A stretch of 64,000 nt of DNA from Adiantum capillus-veneris (taxonomy: Eukaryota > Streptophyta > Polypodiopsida > Polypodiales > Pteridaceae). The stretch covers positions 150,689,057-150,753,056 of the forward strand of contig CM043952.1 in assembly GCA_014529385.2 (NCBI GenBank), written 5' to 3'. The notes below the pieces were generated by a model. That model was not told the DNA's origin. It was given only the letters and a program-made list of their open reading frames with translations, and searched no databases. Of this stretch, positions 10,249 to 20,907 are shown one piece after another; positions within the stretch are counted from its first letter, which is position 1; every line of letters starts with the position of its first letter. The position numbers were made by a program, and so were the translations under genes.

Positions 10249-11553
10249 TCAAAATCTTTGCCGTAATTGTTTAGTAACGCATAACTTTCCATGCATCATG
10301 AGAAAGTCATTCTTAAGCATATAGTGCTCATGATGTTGCCCATCAACAAGCTGGTCATAGATCCTTGCAAAATCTGAATCTTCAGCATATTGTGTCTTCA
10401 TTTCGTCTAGTTCACAATGGTACGGAATTGACACTGCTGAAATTTGGGGCTTTCGTGACAACGCATCGGCCACCACGTTCTTTTTCCCTTGCGGATGCAT
10501 AATCTGACAATGGAACATTGACAAGATGTTTGCCCATCGCATGTGCTTCTCAGACAACTTCGTCTGTGTAAGAAAATATCGCAAGGTTTGATGATCCGTT
10601 TGGACAACAAAATCAGCCCCTAGCAAATAGTGTTTCCAACTAGTGAGAGCATGAATTACTGCCAGCAATTCTTTCTCATAGACTTGCAAGTTCCTTTCAG
10701 TCTTCAAAAGAATTCTGCTCTCATATGCGACTACTCGGCCATTCTGCATTAGAACTGCACCAAGACTATGGCCACACGCATCACATTGAACCACAAAAGG
10801 TTTAGAAAGATCTGGCAAAATAATTACCGGATCTGAAGTCAGCTTCTCTTTCAAGTGTTTGAACGCTAAAATTTCCTTGGCTGTCCACTTGAAAGTAACT
10901 CCTTTTCCTTGCAGTGCATGGAGTGGAGAAGCAATCTCAGCAAAATTTCGGATGAACCTCCTGTAATAGGAACATAAGCCTAGAAAGCTTCGAATGTCAT
11001 GTACGGACTTCAAGTCTGGCCATGACCTAATTGCTTCCACTTTAGCGGGATCCATGCGTACCCCATCCTTTGAAACAAGGTGCCCAAGGAAGTGAATTTC
11101 TTGCAAAAAGAACTCACTTTTCTTCGCATTGATGAGTAGCCTATTCTTGCGTAGCTCATTGAAAACTGCGGTCAAGTGATCTCTATGCTCCTCTTCAGAC
11201 TTTGAGTAGACAATCATGTCATCAAAGAAGGTACCCACGAAGTTTCTATGTGGTCTAAAAATTCTATCCATCATTCTATTAAATGTGGCAAGAGCATTTG
11301 TGAGACCAAATGGCATGACAAGAAACTCATAGAGACCAAATGTTGTCCTGAACGCAGTCTTATGGACATCTTCTGGTCTGATGCGTATCTGATGATACCT
11401 GCTCTTTGGGTCTATTCTTGTAAACAATGACGCTCCCTCAAGCCGATCAAGAATGTCATCTATCCTCGGTATGGGGAACCTGTTCTTGATGGTATTCTTA
11501 TTCAAGGCGCGATAGTCAATGCACATGCGCCATGAACCATCCTTCTTCTCCAC
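10249..11553 (-). pseudogene. Element B reverse transcriptase (N-truncated) and RNase H
   Basis: The 434-residue frame starts in RT at KKDGSWRMCIDYRALN and includes FFDDMIVYS (the active-site DD) and GHLVSKDGV. RNase H follows, with VVQCDACGHSLGAVL and QTDHQTLRYFL. The first part of RT and the protease are absent because of the gag-RT deletion. The frame ends near 10249 at a frameshift, after which the integrase zinc region continues in another frame. Confidence 0.9.
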
Positions 11554-13151
11554 TAAGACTTGTCATCCTTATCCTGTGACTTCTTCTGTGGCCACTCATT
11601 TGCAAAGTGTCCTTCCTGTTCACAAATGTAGCATTTCTTGGCCTCCCTAAGAGCTTTCCTTTCTTGAAAAGTTTTGCCAGAAAAATGCCTTTTTTGTCCT
11701 TGTCCTCGTTCCGAAGAAGATTTAGACTGCTTCTTGGACGTATCGGCTTCTTCAGTGGAGGGCTTCTTTGCAGGAGACTCAAAAGGCTTTGCTGCAACAT
11801 TGCCCTTGGCTGAAAACTGTTTGCCCTGGGCCCCTTTCTTGTGGCTATTAAATCCATCGCAATCTCCCTTCGACAGATTGTTGGCCACTCTTGCATTCTC
11901 TATCAATTGAAACATATTCATGACAGTAGTCTTTGTGCAGTAGTCCCTGATTTTCTTGGGCAATCCGCAACAGTGCTTCTCAATTTGTTCTGACAAAGGC
12001 ACAAACCTGTAAGAGGTGACTGGCAACAGTGCGGCCCAAAACCGTTTATTGTACTCTTCCAGATTCGCACACTGTTTAGCATTCAACTCATGCCATTCTG
12101 TCATCACATCCACTTCAAAAGTGTTTGTCAACCATGCAGGCGCAAAAAGTTGTTTGAATTGAACCCACGTTGTTGGGGCTTGACCCTGGTTCAACAATGC
12201 GGTCCACCATTGGAGCGCATTCCCTTTCAAGAAAGTGGCAGCCTTGCGTATCTTTGAAGATTCCGTGAAGTTTCCTCCAACATAAGCTGCATCGAACTGC
12301 TGTATGAAGGTCAAAGCCTTCAATTGGTCCTCACTTCCTCTGAAAGTTTCAAACTTCACTCCCTGCCCACCTTCCTTGTAATCCTTAGGCTGACTCAAAG
12401 GAGCCACATTATCATAAACAGGTGCCTGTAACAGTGGTGCTCCATGAGTGTTCATTCTAGCACTCGCATCAACTGTTTTCCCTGTCATATCTGCATTTTG
12501 TACGCATGGCTGCGAAAAACAAGCCATACCAAATTGTGTTCCAGGCACTCGAAACTGGCCATAGGCACCCTGAAAACCTGGTTGAACACCCATGTTCGCG
12601 TACATAGGGTTACCCATGCCTGTTTGCATTGTCCCGAACACATTCCCTGGCATATAACCTGTGGAAGGTCCAGCCATAGCTTGAAACACTGAACCACCTC
12701 CAAAATAACCAGGATAAGTATTAGGTCATGGAAGGGTCTGACGCATAGCCTTTTCATTGCTCCCTTGACCATTCACAAACGGTTCCTGTCCAGCTAAAGC
12801 AAGTTGCTTTGGATCATTGGACACCGCTAGTTGCTCAACCACATGGGCTTTCCCTCGAGCATCATGAGTCCTCTGCGCATTGGAAATCTCCTTTTCTTGC
12901 AACGGCTCAGTCATGCCCTGTGTAGGAGGCTGAAAACCCTATGTCGGAGCCTGTAAGAATTCCTGCATCCTTGGGTTGTTAGCCAACTGCTGAAACATGT
13001 CCATGCAACAACGCAGTTGAGTTCTAAACAACCTGTCCTCTTCTTGAAGAGTTGAAGGAATTTTCTCTGTGCCATGTGAGGAAGATCCCTCTTCAGGTAC
13101 TTGGTCTCTCTTCTCTGCCATATCGACAAGCTCTGTGTTGCTTTCACCCAC
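11553..13151 (-). pseudogene. Element B gag with two in-frame stops
   Basis: One reading frame runs from MGESNTELVDMAEKRD (13151) to 11553, about 530 codons, broken by a TAG near 12939 and a TGA near 12726. The last 378 residues are open. They hold a Met/Gly-rich segment, the capsid (FKEGGQ-like YKEGGQGVKFETF, TFIQQFDAAYVGG, FLKGNALQWW) and a Lys/Ser-rich part. The zinc knuckle CYICEQEGHFANEW lacks the last cysteine (Trp instead). Both stops could come from single C-to-T changes on the coding strand, as expected in methylated repeats. Gag then runs straight into truncated RT. Confidence 0.8.
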
Positions 13152-13206
13152 AACAATCCACGCTACACTTTTTGAAGAAGAAGTGACTTTCCCGTCGATG
13201 GAACCA

Positions 13207-14748
13207 TATAACCGGCCCGTACAACGTAGAGGGCGGTACTATTTCAATTACCTGTTAACTTTACACAGAGCACTGAGAAGGGAAGAGAACACAGTTGCGT
13301 CCATCGACTAGAATGTCACTGCGCACACGAGACCGACACCCTGTAGGCCCCAAAGACTGGCGCCCCTTTTGGTATTTCTTTATTCAAATTAAGGTAGACG
13401 ATCCGACCACTTAGCACAAGCTTTCACAAAGCTGTCCAAACCTGGCGAGGGCTGAAAACGCAGGTTTTCGACCGGATTTCGACAACATAACGACGCAAAA
13501 ACCCCTGTAGGTCAAAAACACCTGTCTAGGACGGATTCCCTCGATATCTAGAAGCTTTCTGGTGAGCTGTCACAGAAATTCAGCGGGCTGTAATTCTCTG
13601 TTTTTCACTGCCGGGTGCCCAAAAGCTTGTACACGCATCCCAAGGCTCTCACGAGACTCCCCCGATGTTCCCTTGCAGTTTAGGTGCGAAACCCTAAACC
13701 TGCAGAAAAACACAGCAGGCTGTAATTCCCTGTTTCGGATCGTTTTTAGCGGAGCGAACACGCCTACGCGTGTCCCAAGGGCTCCCGCACGCAATGGGAC
13801 AGTTCCCCTGTGAATTGGACGAGTTTTCACGCGAGAAAACTCTCCAAACTCGCAATCTTTTGTGATGGAACTGTGCGTACCTGTGGGGGATTAGCAATTA
13901 GCTAATCCGGTTCCTGTTCAGAAGGCTCTTGCCTTGGCAAACGCGCATAAACCCCCAGAACTGTACATAGGTCAAATGAGAAGCCCACTAGTGGGGCATA
14001 ACATACTGTACGTAGGGGAGAAAGAGAGCAGTATGTAGCATGCAGGGCATCACTCCCGTCACCATACTGTGCATAGAGGGCAAGGTAAGCATTCCATAGC
14101 TTCTGTACCTGCTACAATCCACCTGAGGCTGAAAATGGCGCCCCCTTTGTTGATATGCAGCTCGTTTTTGCCTCCCAGAGTGGCAGAATCGCTCACAGGC
14201 TGACACGTCACCGAGTTTCCGAGTTTGGGCTTTCCCTGCTAAGAATATCTCAACTGGTGCGTCAGTTGACTTGGCAGCAGAGCAATAAAATGTTCCCCTT
14301 GTCATTCCAGAGCTAATGACGCGAACACATTTTCCGGTCAAAAATAGCAGTTCCCTAAATTTTAGGAGATGCTTCCATGGCATCCCTATCGGTCTCCTGA
14401 CCATCATTGAAGACTACCATTTGACCAACATCTACAATGTGGGTTAATTTACTGGCCCCTTTCAACTTATAAAGTTGCAGTGACTTGACGAGTGGCCCAA
14501 ATTCCAGTTTGGCGCACACGAGCTTCCATACTCATCAGAATTCAGTGCTAACTGGCCCGGGCAGTCCCTGTCTGACCGACCTAGATCCCCGATGTGAGAA
14601 ACCCATTTGGCTGCAGCCGTTTCACACTGGCCATGCAATGTCCACTTGCACCTTTTCAAGGGTTTTGGGACAAATAAGTAAAAATAAAATAAATATATCT
14701 AATACTTATTTACGGAAGGCAACAGGAAAAATACACCTCCTGGTGACA
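13207..14748 (-). repeat. Element B 5' LTR
   Basis: This copy pairs with 7106-8647. On the minus strand it is followed by TGGTTCCATCGACGGG (about 13191-13206). That may be a primer site of a non-initiator tRNA type, since the usual TGGTATCAGAGC is not there. Confidence 0.9.
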
Positions 14749-14975
14749 TTAATCATCATCTTTGTTGCGTCGTCAACCAATTGTCGACGTTCCATCTCTT
14801 TAATCTCACCCTAAGTTGGCCGAGGTGGGCCGTACTCTTCATGAGAATCTTGTTCGTGATCTCCCGCATTCCCAGATGCAGAAGAAGTCGACTGATCTCT
14901 GTTGGAATCAATAAGTGTCGCGAGAAAAAGATCGGATTTCCCGGTAGAAGAGAAATCGGTCGCGCTCTGATACCA
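14749..14975 (-). pseudogene. Element C gag start and primer binding site
   Basis: The minus strand reads TGGTATCAGAGC (14964-14975) next to the LTR end. A leader and Ser/Asp-rich coding sequence follow (frame containing SASGNAGDHEQDSHEEYG) down to the element B junction at 14749. It continues in frame at 7105 with the rest of gag. One in-frame stop is visible near 14812. Confidence 0.65.
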
Positions 14976-16189
14976 CTATAACAAACTTGGATACCCCGAG
15001 TCAAGATTCTACCGCGACACAGCAGAGATTCACTTCAAAACAATCACAATTTCCCAATTGAGTTGACACAGCCCGGCGTAGTTCCGTGCCTGGAGATATT
15101 GGCCCCACAGACTAGCACCCCTTTCAGTATTTCTTTTTGTATTAATCTGTGTTCAAAGTACAAGAGAGTGGGTAGATGCTCACTCTCAGACTCTGCGTGT
15201 CACAAGACAAGCACCATGTGCCAATAGAAAAGAACAGACTGAACAGACTTTTAGCACTTCAATAACAACTAGAGAGAGAGAGAGAGACGACACACGACAC
15301 GGAGTGGTTGAATTCCACCTAGAGAGTATTGGCCCCAAACCTTGGCACCCCTTACGGTATTTCTTTATATTGCATCAACACAGTACAAGCCGATACTCCA
15401 GACTCTGCACCTTCTCCAGGAAGCATGCCAAAGGACTGACCCCTAGCCTCATATTTAAAGGCCCTTGGCCTGAAAAGCAGTTACAATGAAAAGCGTTCAA
15501 AACTCAAAAGCTTCTAGTCCAAAAGCAATGCCAAAAAGCTGACAGCGTAATTTACAAAAATCCGTACAGCCTGCCATGTCATCAACCAGCGTAATTTTCA
15601 AAAATCTGCCACGTCATCAACAGCTACGCAATTTCTTATGTGTGTGTGTGGGTCTTGCTTTATTTCCTTTATGTCACTTGGGGTCCCATCGGACGGGGTT
15701 CCCATAAGTTGGTAGGACTTCTTCCTCTGTTACTTGTTCTTCTTAGGGTTCAGGGCCCTTGGCCGGCATCTGTAAGTTGGCTCCATTCTTCAGGGCTTTG
15801 ACACGTCAGCAGTTTGTGACATCTCCCCTTCTTGAAAGAGAGTAATCGTCCGCGATTACAACATATCTGTAAAACAACTCAAGTTACCTCAAAAATTTCC
15901 GAGGGACAATCAGTTTGCTCTTTTTGTTAAGGAGTTAGCTTCTCCTTTCGGCTCTTTTGATCAAGGAGTAGACTTCTCCTTTCGTCCAAATCGGAACTCT
16001 TGATATTCCGGCGTAGTAAAATTAGCCATCGCACCAGACCGTACTGATCTTCCACGGGTGTCTTGATACACTAAAATTACATACCCAGGCAATCTCATCC
16101 AATTAGGAATATTTAGTAGTTGGCACATCACAATGCAACACAAATGCTCACATATGCATGTTACAAGACATAGAAACATAAAGCCGCAG

Positions 16190-16495
16190 ATGAACACTCC
16201 CCCCGCAAATAACCATCCACGTCCGGGCCATGAGCTGTTCAACGACTCTCTCATCACTCCTCCCGCAAATAACCTAAAAAGGTCCGAGCCATGAGATATA
16301 GAGGCCTTTTACAACCCAACACCCCCCAAACCGCAGCCTGCGTCGTTTGGAGGTGTTGAGAGTACCACTGCTCAGAAATCTTAATACTCCTCCCGCATAA
16401 CCATCCAGGTCTGGGCCATGAGTAAAAACAGCACTTTTCGATCATTCAAAACTCCCCCCGCAAATAACCACAAGGGTCTGGGCCATGAGTATGAA
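16190..16495 (-). repeat. Dispersed short repeat inside element D
   Basis: A unit of about 40 bases (plus strand: CTCCCCCCGCAAATAACC, a few bases, then GGTCTGGGCCATGAG) occurs near 16197, 16256, 16387 and 16450. Spacing is uneven at about 60 to 130 bases. No open frame uses it. It could be a structural or packaging signal of the element, but nothing proves that. Confidence 0.7.
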
Positions 16496-16779
16496 CAAGC
16501 ATTCTCAAACATCATTTCTCACCCTCCACCCGGGAGTAAAATGACCAATCATTGAAACCAATATTAAAACCAAAGTCAAACATTTCAAATCGGCACCAAG
16601 ACAGGTTCAAAACAGATACCATCCATTTCAAACAAATTTCAAACAAGATCACGAAACAAGTTCTCAAACAGAACTCAAACAAAATTCAAACTTAGAAAAG
16701 CAATCTCCACATCAATCGAGCTCGAAAAGTCGACTGACTTTCCATCCTGAAACCTGCACCAAAAAAATTAGGGTTAGGT

Positions 16780-17166
16780 TCATTCCATAGGTTCATAGCC
16801 AAGCACAGAATGGTCCATCAGCTCTTGGACAAACAGTGTTTCTTTGGCGGCGATGGTAGTCCCAAGGTAGCAATCGCACTGGACCTGCAAGGTCATCTGC
16901 TCGTGAAGAGATATGTACTGAGAGATGTTGAGAAATTTCAAGATATAATCTGCTAGGATTTCCATAGCAAGCATTTCAGGATACCCCATTCTACCAGAAG
17001 TTGCACTCCGAAGGAAGATGTCAGAAACCATATAACTTCGGGCAAATTTTTTCTTGAAAGCTTGCCAAGTACTTGGAGTATGTTGCTTGGTAGCTATCAA
17101 CATCTGCATGCTACTGTCTCTGAGAAAACAGCAGCTCGAAACAAATCTTGGATCCTTCTCTTGCAA
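16780..17166 (-). pseudogene. Element D gag-like remnant
   Basis: This 128-codon frame has KDPRFVSSCCFLRDSSMQM and TWQAFKKKFARSYM, which loosely resemble a Ty3 gag capsid (W-x-x-F-K-x-x-F). Flanking codons are not convincing and there is no zinc knuckle. It is probably what is left of the gag of the autonomous parent. Confidence 0.4.
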
Positions 17167-17457
17167 GTGATCTTAATGGCTTATGCTCTGCAAGACATGA
17201 GCGGTGAAGACGGAAGCTCGCCCGATGCGCGATGAAGTAAGGGTGGGAGTGGCTAGTAAGTCCGGGGTCGGAGGCCGAAGATACCTCAAATAAATTCCAA
17301 AAGTCTCTGGTTTGCTCTATCTGCTCTTTTGTGGGACCGGTATGCTTTCAGAAAAGCACACGCTTGATGCTCTGATACCACTGTCACAAGACGGGCACCA
17401 GTGCCAATAGAAAAGAACAGACTGAACAGACTTTTAGCACTTCAATAACAACTAAAC

Positions 17458-17490
<33 letters not shown>

Positions 17491-18377
17491 CGACACGCGA
17501 CACGAAGTGGCGGAATTCCGCCCCAGAGAGTATTGGCCCCAAACCTTGGCGCCCCTTTCGTATTTCTTTATATTACATCACCACAGTACAAGCCGGTACT
17601 CCAGACTCTACACCTTCTCCGGAAAGCATGCCAAAGAATGAGCCCTAGCCTCATATTTAAAGGCCCTTGGCCTGAAAAGCAGTTACAGTGAAAAGCCTTC
17701 AAAACTCAAAAGCTTCTGGTCCAAAAGCAATGCCAAAAAGCTGCCAGCGTAATTTACGAAAATCCGTACAGCCTACCACGTCATCAACCAGCGCAAAACG
17801 CAGAAATCCGTACAACCTACCACATCATCAGCCAGTGTAATTTTCAAAAATCTGCCACGTCATCAATAGCTACGCAATTTCTTATGTGTGTGTGTGGGGG
17901 TCCTGCTTTATTTCCTTTATGTCACTTGGGGCCCCATAGAATGGGGTCCCCATAAGTTGATAGGACTTCTTCTTATGTTACTTGTCTTAGGGTTTAAGCC
18001 CCTCGGTCGGCATCTGTAAGTTGGCTCCATTCTTCAGGGCTTTGACACGTCAGCAGTTTGTGACACTGCGTCCAGATACTCTGAGAAGTGAGGCCCTGCC
18101 CACTTATTTATTGATACAAGGGATACCCAAAAGCAGAGCCTCTAAAGCATTCAGCTTTAAAAGCTTTTAATTTTAAAGCAGCTATCGCAAAAACTGTCCA
18201 AAAATCAGTAAGCGCTGAAAGAGCGGATTTCCGTACAACTGCCACGTCAGCCTGTCGGATTTTGCGCTGAAAAATGTGGGCGGCATGCCACGTGTCTGTC
18301 GTACGGTGAGTGTCCGAAGTCTGCTGCCATGTCACCATTTTGTGACATGTTCTCCTTAGGCTTTCCTTTGTTGTGCT

Positions 18378-18826
18378 TCATTTCTTGTGCGAGAGCAATC
18401 GCTCCGCCTTGTTGAGATCTATGGGGTCGAGGACTTTTACATCGAACTTGATATACTCGTCCAACCCGAAAATAAAAGCCTCTTTGCGCTTCGCATCCAT
18501 TTTGTGTAATTGGGTGCCAAGCTGTAAAACACGGTTAGAAAAGGACATGACTGGGGTACCATTTTGCTTGAGATTGCACCAATCTTCCTTTAACCACGCT
18601 AGGTACTGAGGTGGCATGAACGGCGCCTTGAGCTTGTCTTGGAAGTCGGCCCAATTAAAAGAAAGGGGCATGCCTTCCTTGGCTTCCTCTAGGTGCGCAG
18701 CCAACTGTGCCTCTTGCCACACTTGATACCAATTAATGGTATCACCGGCAAGATATATGGCTGCCATCAAAACTTTGCTATTTCCTATCTTCTTAGTTAT
18801 CCCAAAATAAGCATTAATTGATACAG
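18378..18826 (-). pseudogene. Second, downstream gag copy in element E
   Basis: Minus-strand frame 18770-18378 encodes gag capsid (YLAGDTINWYQVWQEAQ, FSNRVLQLGTQLHKMD, EAFIFGLDEYIKFDV). It is a diverged repeat of 19321-19830. Homology to the first copy starts near 18826 and runs to the element C junction, so about 1 kb was duplicated head to tail. Confidence 0.75.
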
Positions 18827-19130
18827 CCAGAGACCTCGAGAGGAGATCTCTGACTAACTTCTAGGCGGGCTCTCTCAACAAGAGAGGGACTGATCACATC
18901 ATGCATACTACCTGGGTCAAACAATTTGACAAAACGCTGCCCCGACACTTGACCATAATATTTAATGAGAGCATCATCAATGGGAGGGTCAAGAGAAACT
19001 TGGGGCACACTCGTGTTATCATTAATTGCATTGACAGAGGAAGTGGGTTCTATGGATTCTTTAGATTCATTCGATTCAAGTTTAGAACATGTTCTTTTTA
19101 TGTGACCCTTAATGTGACAATGAAAACAAC
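18814..19130 (-). pseudogene. Element E zinc knuckle and aspartic protease start
   Basis: Minus strand near 19079-19120 reads CFHCHIKGHIKRTC, an intact CX2CX4HX4C nucleocapsid knuckle. About 110 bases on, the protease active-site region reads KLFDPGSMHDVIS (Asp-Pro-Gly in place of the usual Asp-Ser/Thr-Gly). The frame is cut by the duplication junction near 18826 before the protease fold is complete. Confidence 0.75.
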
Positions 19131-19320
19131 GACCTTCCTTAGAATAAGTGCTTTGCTCTTCCGACGTGATGTATCCTCCTACAATTCCTTGTGCTACCTT
19201 TTTATCTGGAGTAAGCTTAGGTTTAGCAATTATGTTAGCCTTACCCTTAGATTCATTGGAAGAATTCTTTTCTGAGAGACTGTTGGAAGATTGGTTAGAA
19301 GAGTTACCATTCTTACCGTT

Positions 19321-20485
19321 CTAAGGGTTCTGAGAAGTTTGCGAGGTACTTGTGGAAGTCTTGTTCTCCTTAGGCTTTCCCTTGTTGTGCTTCATCTCCT
19401 GTGTGAGAGCAATCGCTACCGCCTTGTTGAGATCGATTGGGTCGAAGACTTCTACATCAAACTTGATATAGTCGTCTAACCCAAAAAGGAATGCCTCTTT
19501 GCGTTCATCATCCGACTTGCGTAATTGGGTACCTAGCTGCAAAACACGATTAGAAAAAGACATAACCGACGTACCATTTTGCTTGAGAGCGCGCCAATCG
19601 TGCGAGGTACTGAGGTGGTATAAACCGCGCCTTGAGCTTGTCTTGGAAATCAGTGCAATTGAAGGAAAGGGACGTGAATTCGTCAGCTTACTCTAGGTGC
19701 GCAGCTAACTATGCCTCTTGCCATGCGTGGTACCAATTAATGGCATCACCGGCAAGGTACATGGCTACAGTCAAAACTTTGCTATTTCCTGTCTTCTTAG
19801 TTGTCGCAAAATAAGCATTAAATTGATGCAACCAAGAATGAATAACCGTAGCATCCATCTTACCATCATACTTACTGAAAGTCAACTTCTCTGTGACTGG
19901 ATGGTTGGAATCCGCATCGTGGCTTGCGCCACTTGAGGAACTCCAACGATCTTTGGTTGGTTTGGATTTCGAGGCAAGTACTTGTCGAATCAACTCTTGA
20001 GTGCGTAGTTCTCTTTGAGCCTCACGCTCGATCTCCAAGGCCACTCTTTGAGCTTCACGCTCGGCTGCCAGGGCTACGCTTCATGCTGCTGCTTCCTCCT
20101 TTCTTTGTTCTTTTCTTCCTTTTCGTTCGTCGCGTTCGGTTCCAAAGCAATGCGAGTCTTCTTGTTTGGCTATCATGTTAATGCGATTTGCTTCTTGTTG
20201 TGCGGCAATTCTTTCGTTTCTTTCGTCGTGCTCGCGGTCCTTAGCTTCCTATTGTTCTACTTTTCTTGCTAGTTATGCCAATGCAACTCGATTCATTTCT
20301 TGTTGTTGTGCCATCATGTCCAACATTGACTTGACCATCTCCTCCATAGAAGTTGGTACAACTCGTGGCATAGATGGCGAAGGGGGAGGGTCGGAAAAAT
20401 CTCTTGGTGGGGAGAACTCTTCGTCACCTCTCTCATGCTCTCCACATGTATGCGAAGTATCCATTCCGCTTCGGGTGATGACCAT
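19321..20485 (-). pseudogene. Element E gag
   Basis: Fragments in order on the minus strand are an N-terminus MVITRSGMDTS with HERGDEEFSPP (20485-20273), a charged region with capsid start (20044-19709; SNHPVTEKLTFSKYDGK, YLAGDAINWYHAWQEA), and the capsid end (19563-19321; FSNRVLQLGTQLRKSDDE). Frameshifts and stops lie between the fragments. The N-terminus matches ORF1 of element A, which links the two families. Confidence 0.75.
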
Positions 20486-20907
20486 GCACTAGGGTCTTGG
20501 GTTCTTGGGTTCTTGGGTTCTTGAGGGTCTTGAGGTTCTTGAGGTTTTCTTTCGCTTGCAAACCGCGTTTGAGAAGGATCTTCTTTTCACCCGAGTTCTA
20601 CTCCTTTCCGCGGGCGCACCCCCTTGGAGACCTTGCGCTCACACCAAGGTTGTTTTTTCCCACCTCACATCGATTGGCCGGCCGTTAAGTGCACGGTCCG
20701 CTCTTAATGAGTGAAAAGAGACACAAGGGGAGGCTGGACAAGCCCTTCTTTCTTGGGATTCCTGTCACTCTTCAAAAACACGATTAGGAATCGACACGCC
20801 CAAGCGAACTTGGGTTCATGCGACCGCAACAAGCACAAAAAAATTCTTGTGATTCTTGTGGTTATTTCCTTGAGTGATACAAAACACTGCCAAAGCTCTG
20901 ATACCAA

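Larger units (their letters stand above)
7106..14748 (-). mobile_element. Element B: Ty3/gypsy chromovirus with internal deletion
   Basis: Two 1542 bp LTRs (7106-8647 and 13207-14748) enclose minus-strand gag, reverse transcriptase, RNase H, integrase and chromodomain. Five-base duplications TTAAT occur at 7101-7105 and 14749-14753. The LTRs differ by roughly 14 substitutions by eye, nearly all transitions, so insertion is fairly recent. Gag joins directly to the middle of reverse transcriptase at 11553, so the protease and the first part of RT are missing. Several in-frame stops and one frameshift are also present. The copy should be unable to move on its own. Confidence 0.9.
15198..18065 (-). 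mobile_element. Element D: small non-autonomous LTR retrotransposon
   Basis: The LTRs are 15198-15821 and 17382-18065. Each begins TGTCACAA and ends TTGTGACA, so their termini are perfect 8 bp inverted repeats. The target duplication is CTGCG (15193-15197 and 18066-18070). The primer site TGGTATCAGAGC is at 17369-17380 (minus strand) and the polypurine tract AAGAAGGGGAGA at 15822-15833. The 1.56 kb interior has only a decayed gag-like frame and a set of short repeats; no pol is present. The LTRs differ by a (GA)n expansion and an extra block near 17780-17816. Confidence 0.9.
6031..18347 (-). mobile_element. Element C: Ty3/gypsy retrotransposon broken by B and D
   Basis: Pieces of one minus-strand element are its LTR (14977-15197 plus 18066-18347), primer site (14964-14975), start of gag (14749-14963) and more gag (about 7105 down to 6031). 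Element B interrupts gag with a TTAAT target duplication, and reading across it restores a continuous gag frame. Element D interrupts the LTR with a CTGCG duplication. To the right, C abuts the element E gag at TGTTC (18348). The pol genes and 3' LTR are not in the window. Element A or a rearrangement cuts the gag at 6031. Confidence 0.75.
14977..18347 (-). repeat. Element C 5' LTR, split by element D
   Basis: The LTR pieces are 14977-15197 and 18066-18347. On the minus strand it starts TGTCACAAAATGG at 18347 and ends near TTGTTATA at 14977, one base before the primer site. Without D it would be about 500 bp. It shares TATTGGCCCCA and CCCCTTTC-GGTATTTCTTT blocks with the D and B LTRs, so the three families are distant relatives. 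Confidence 0.7.
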
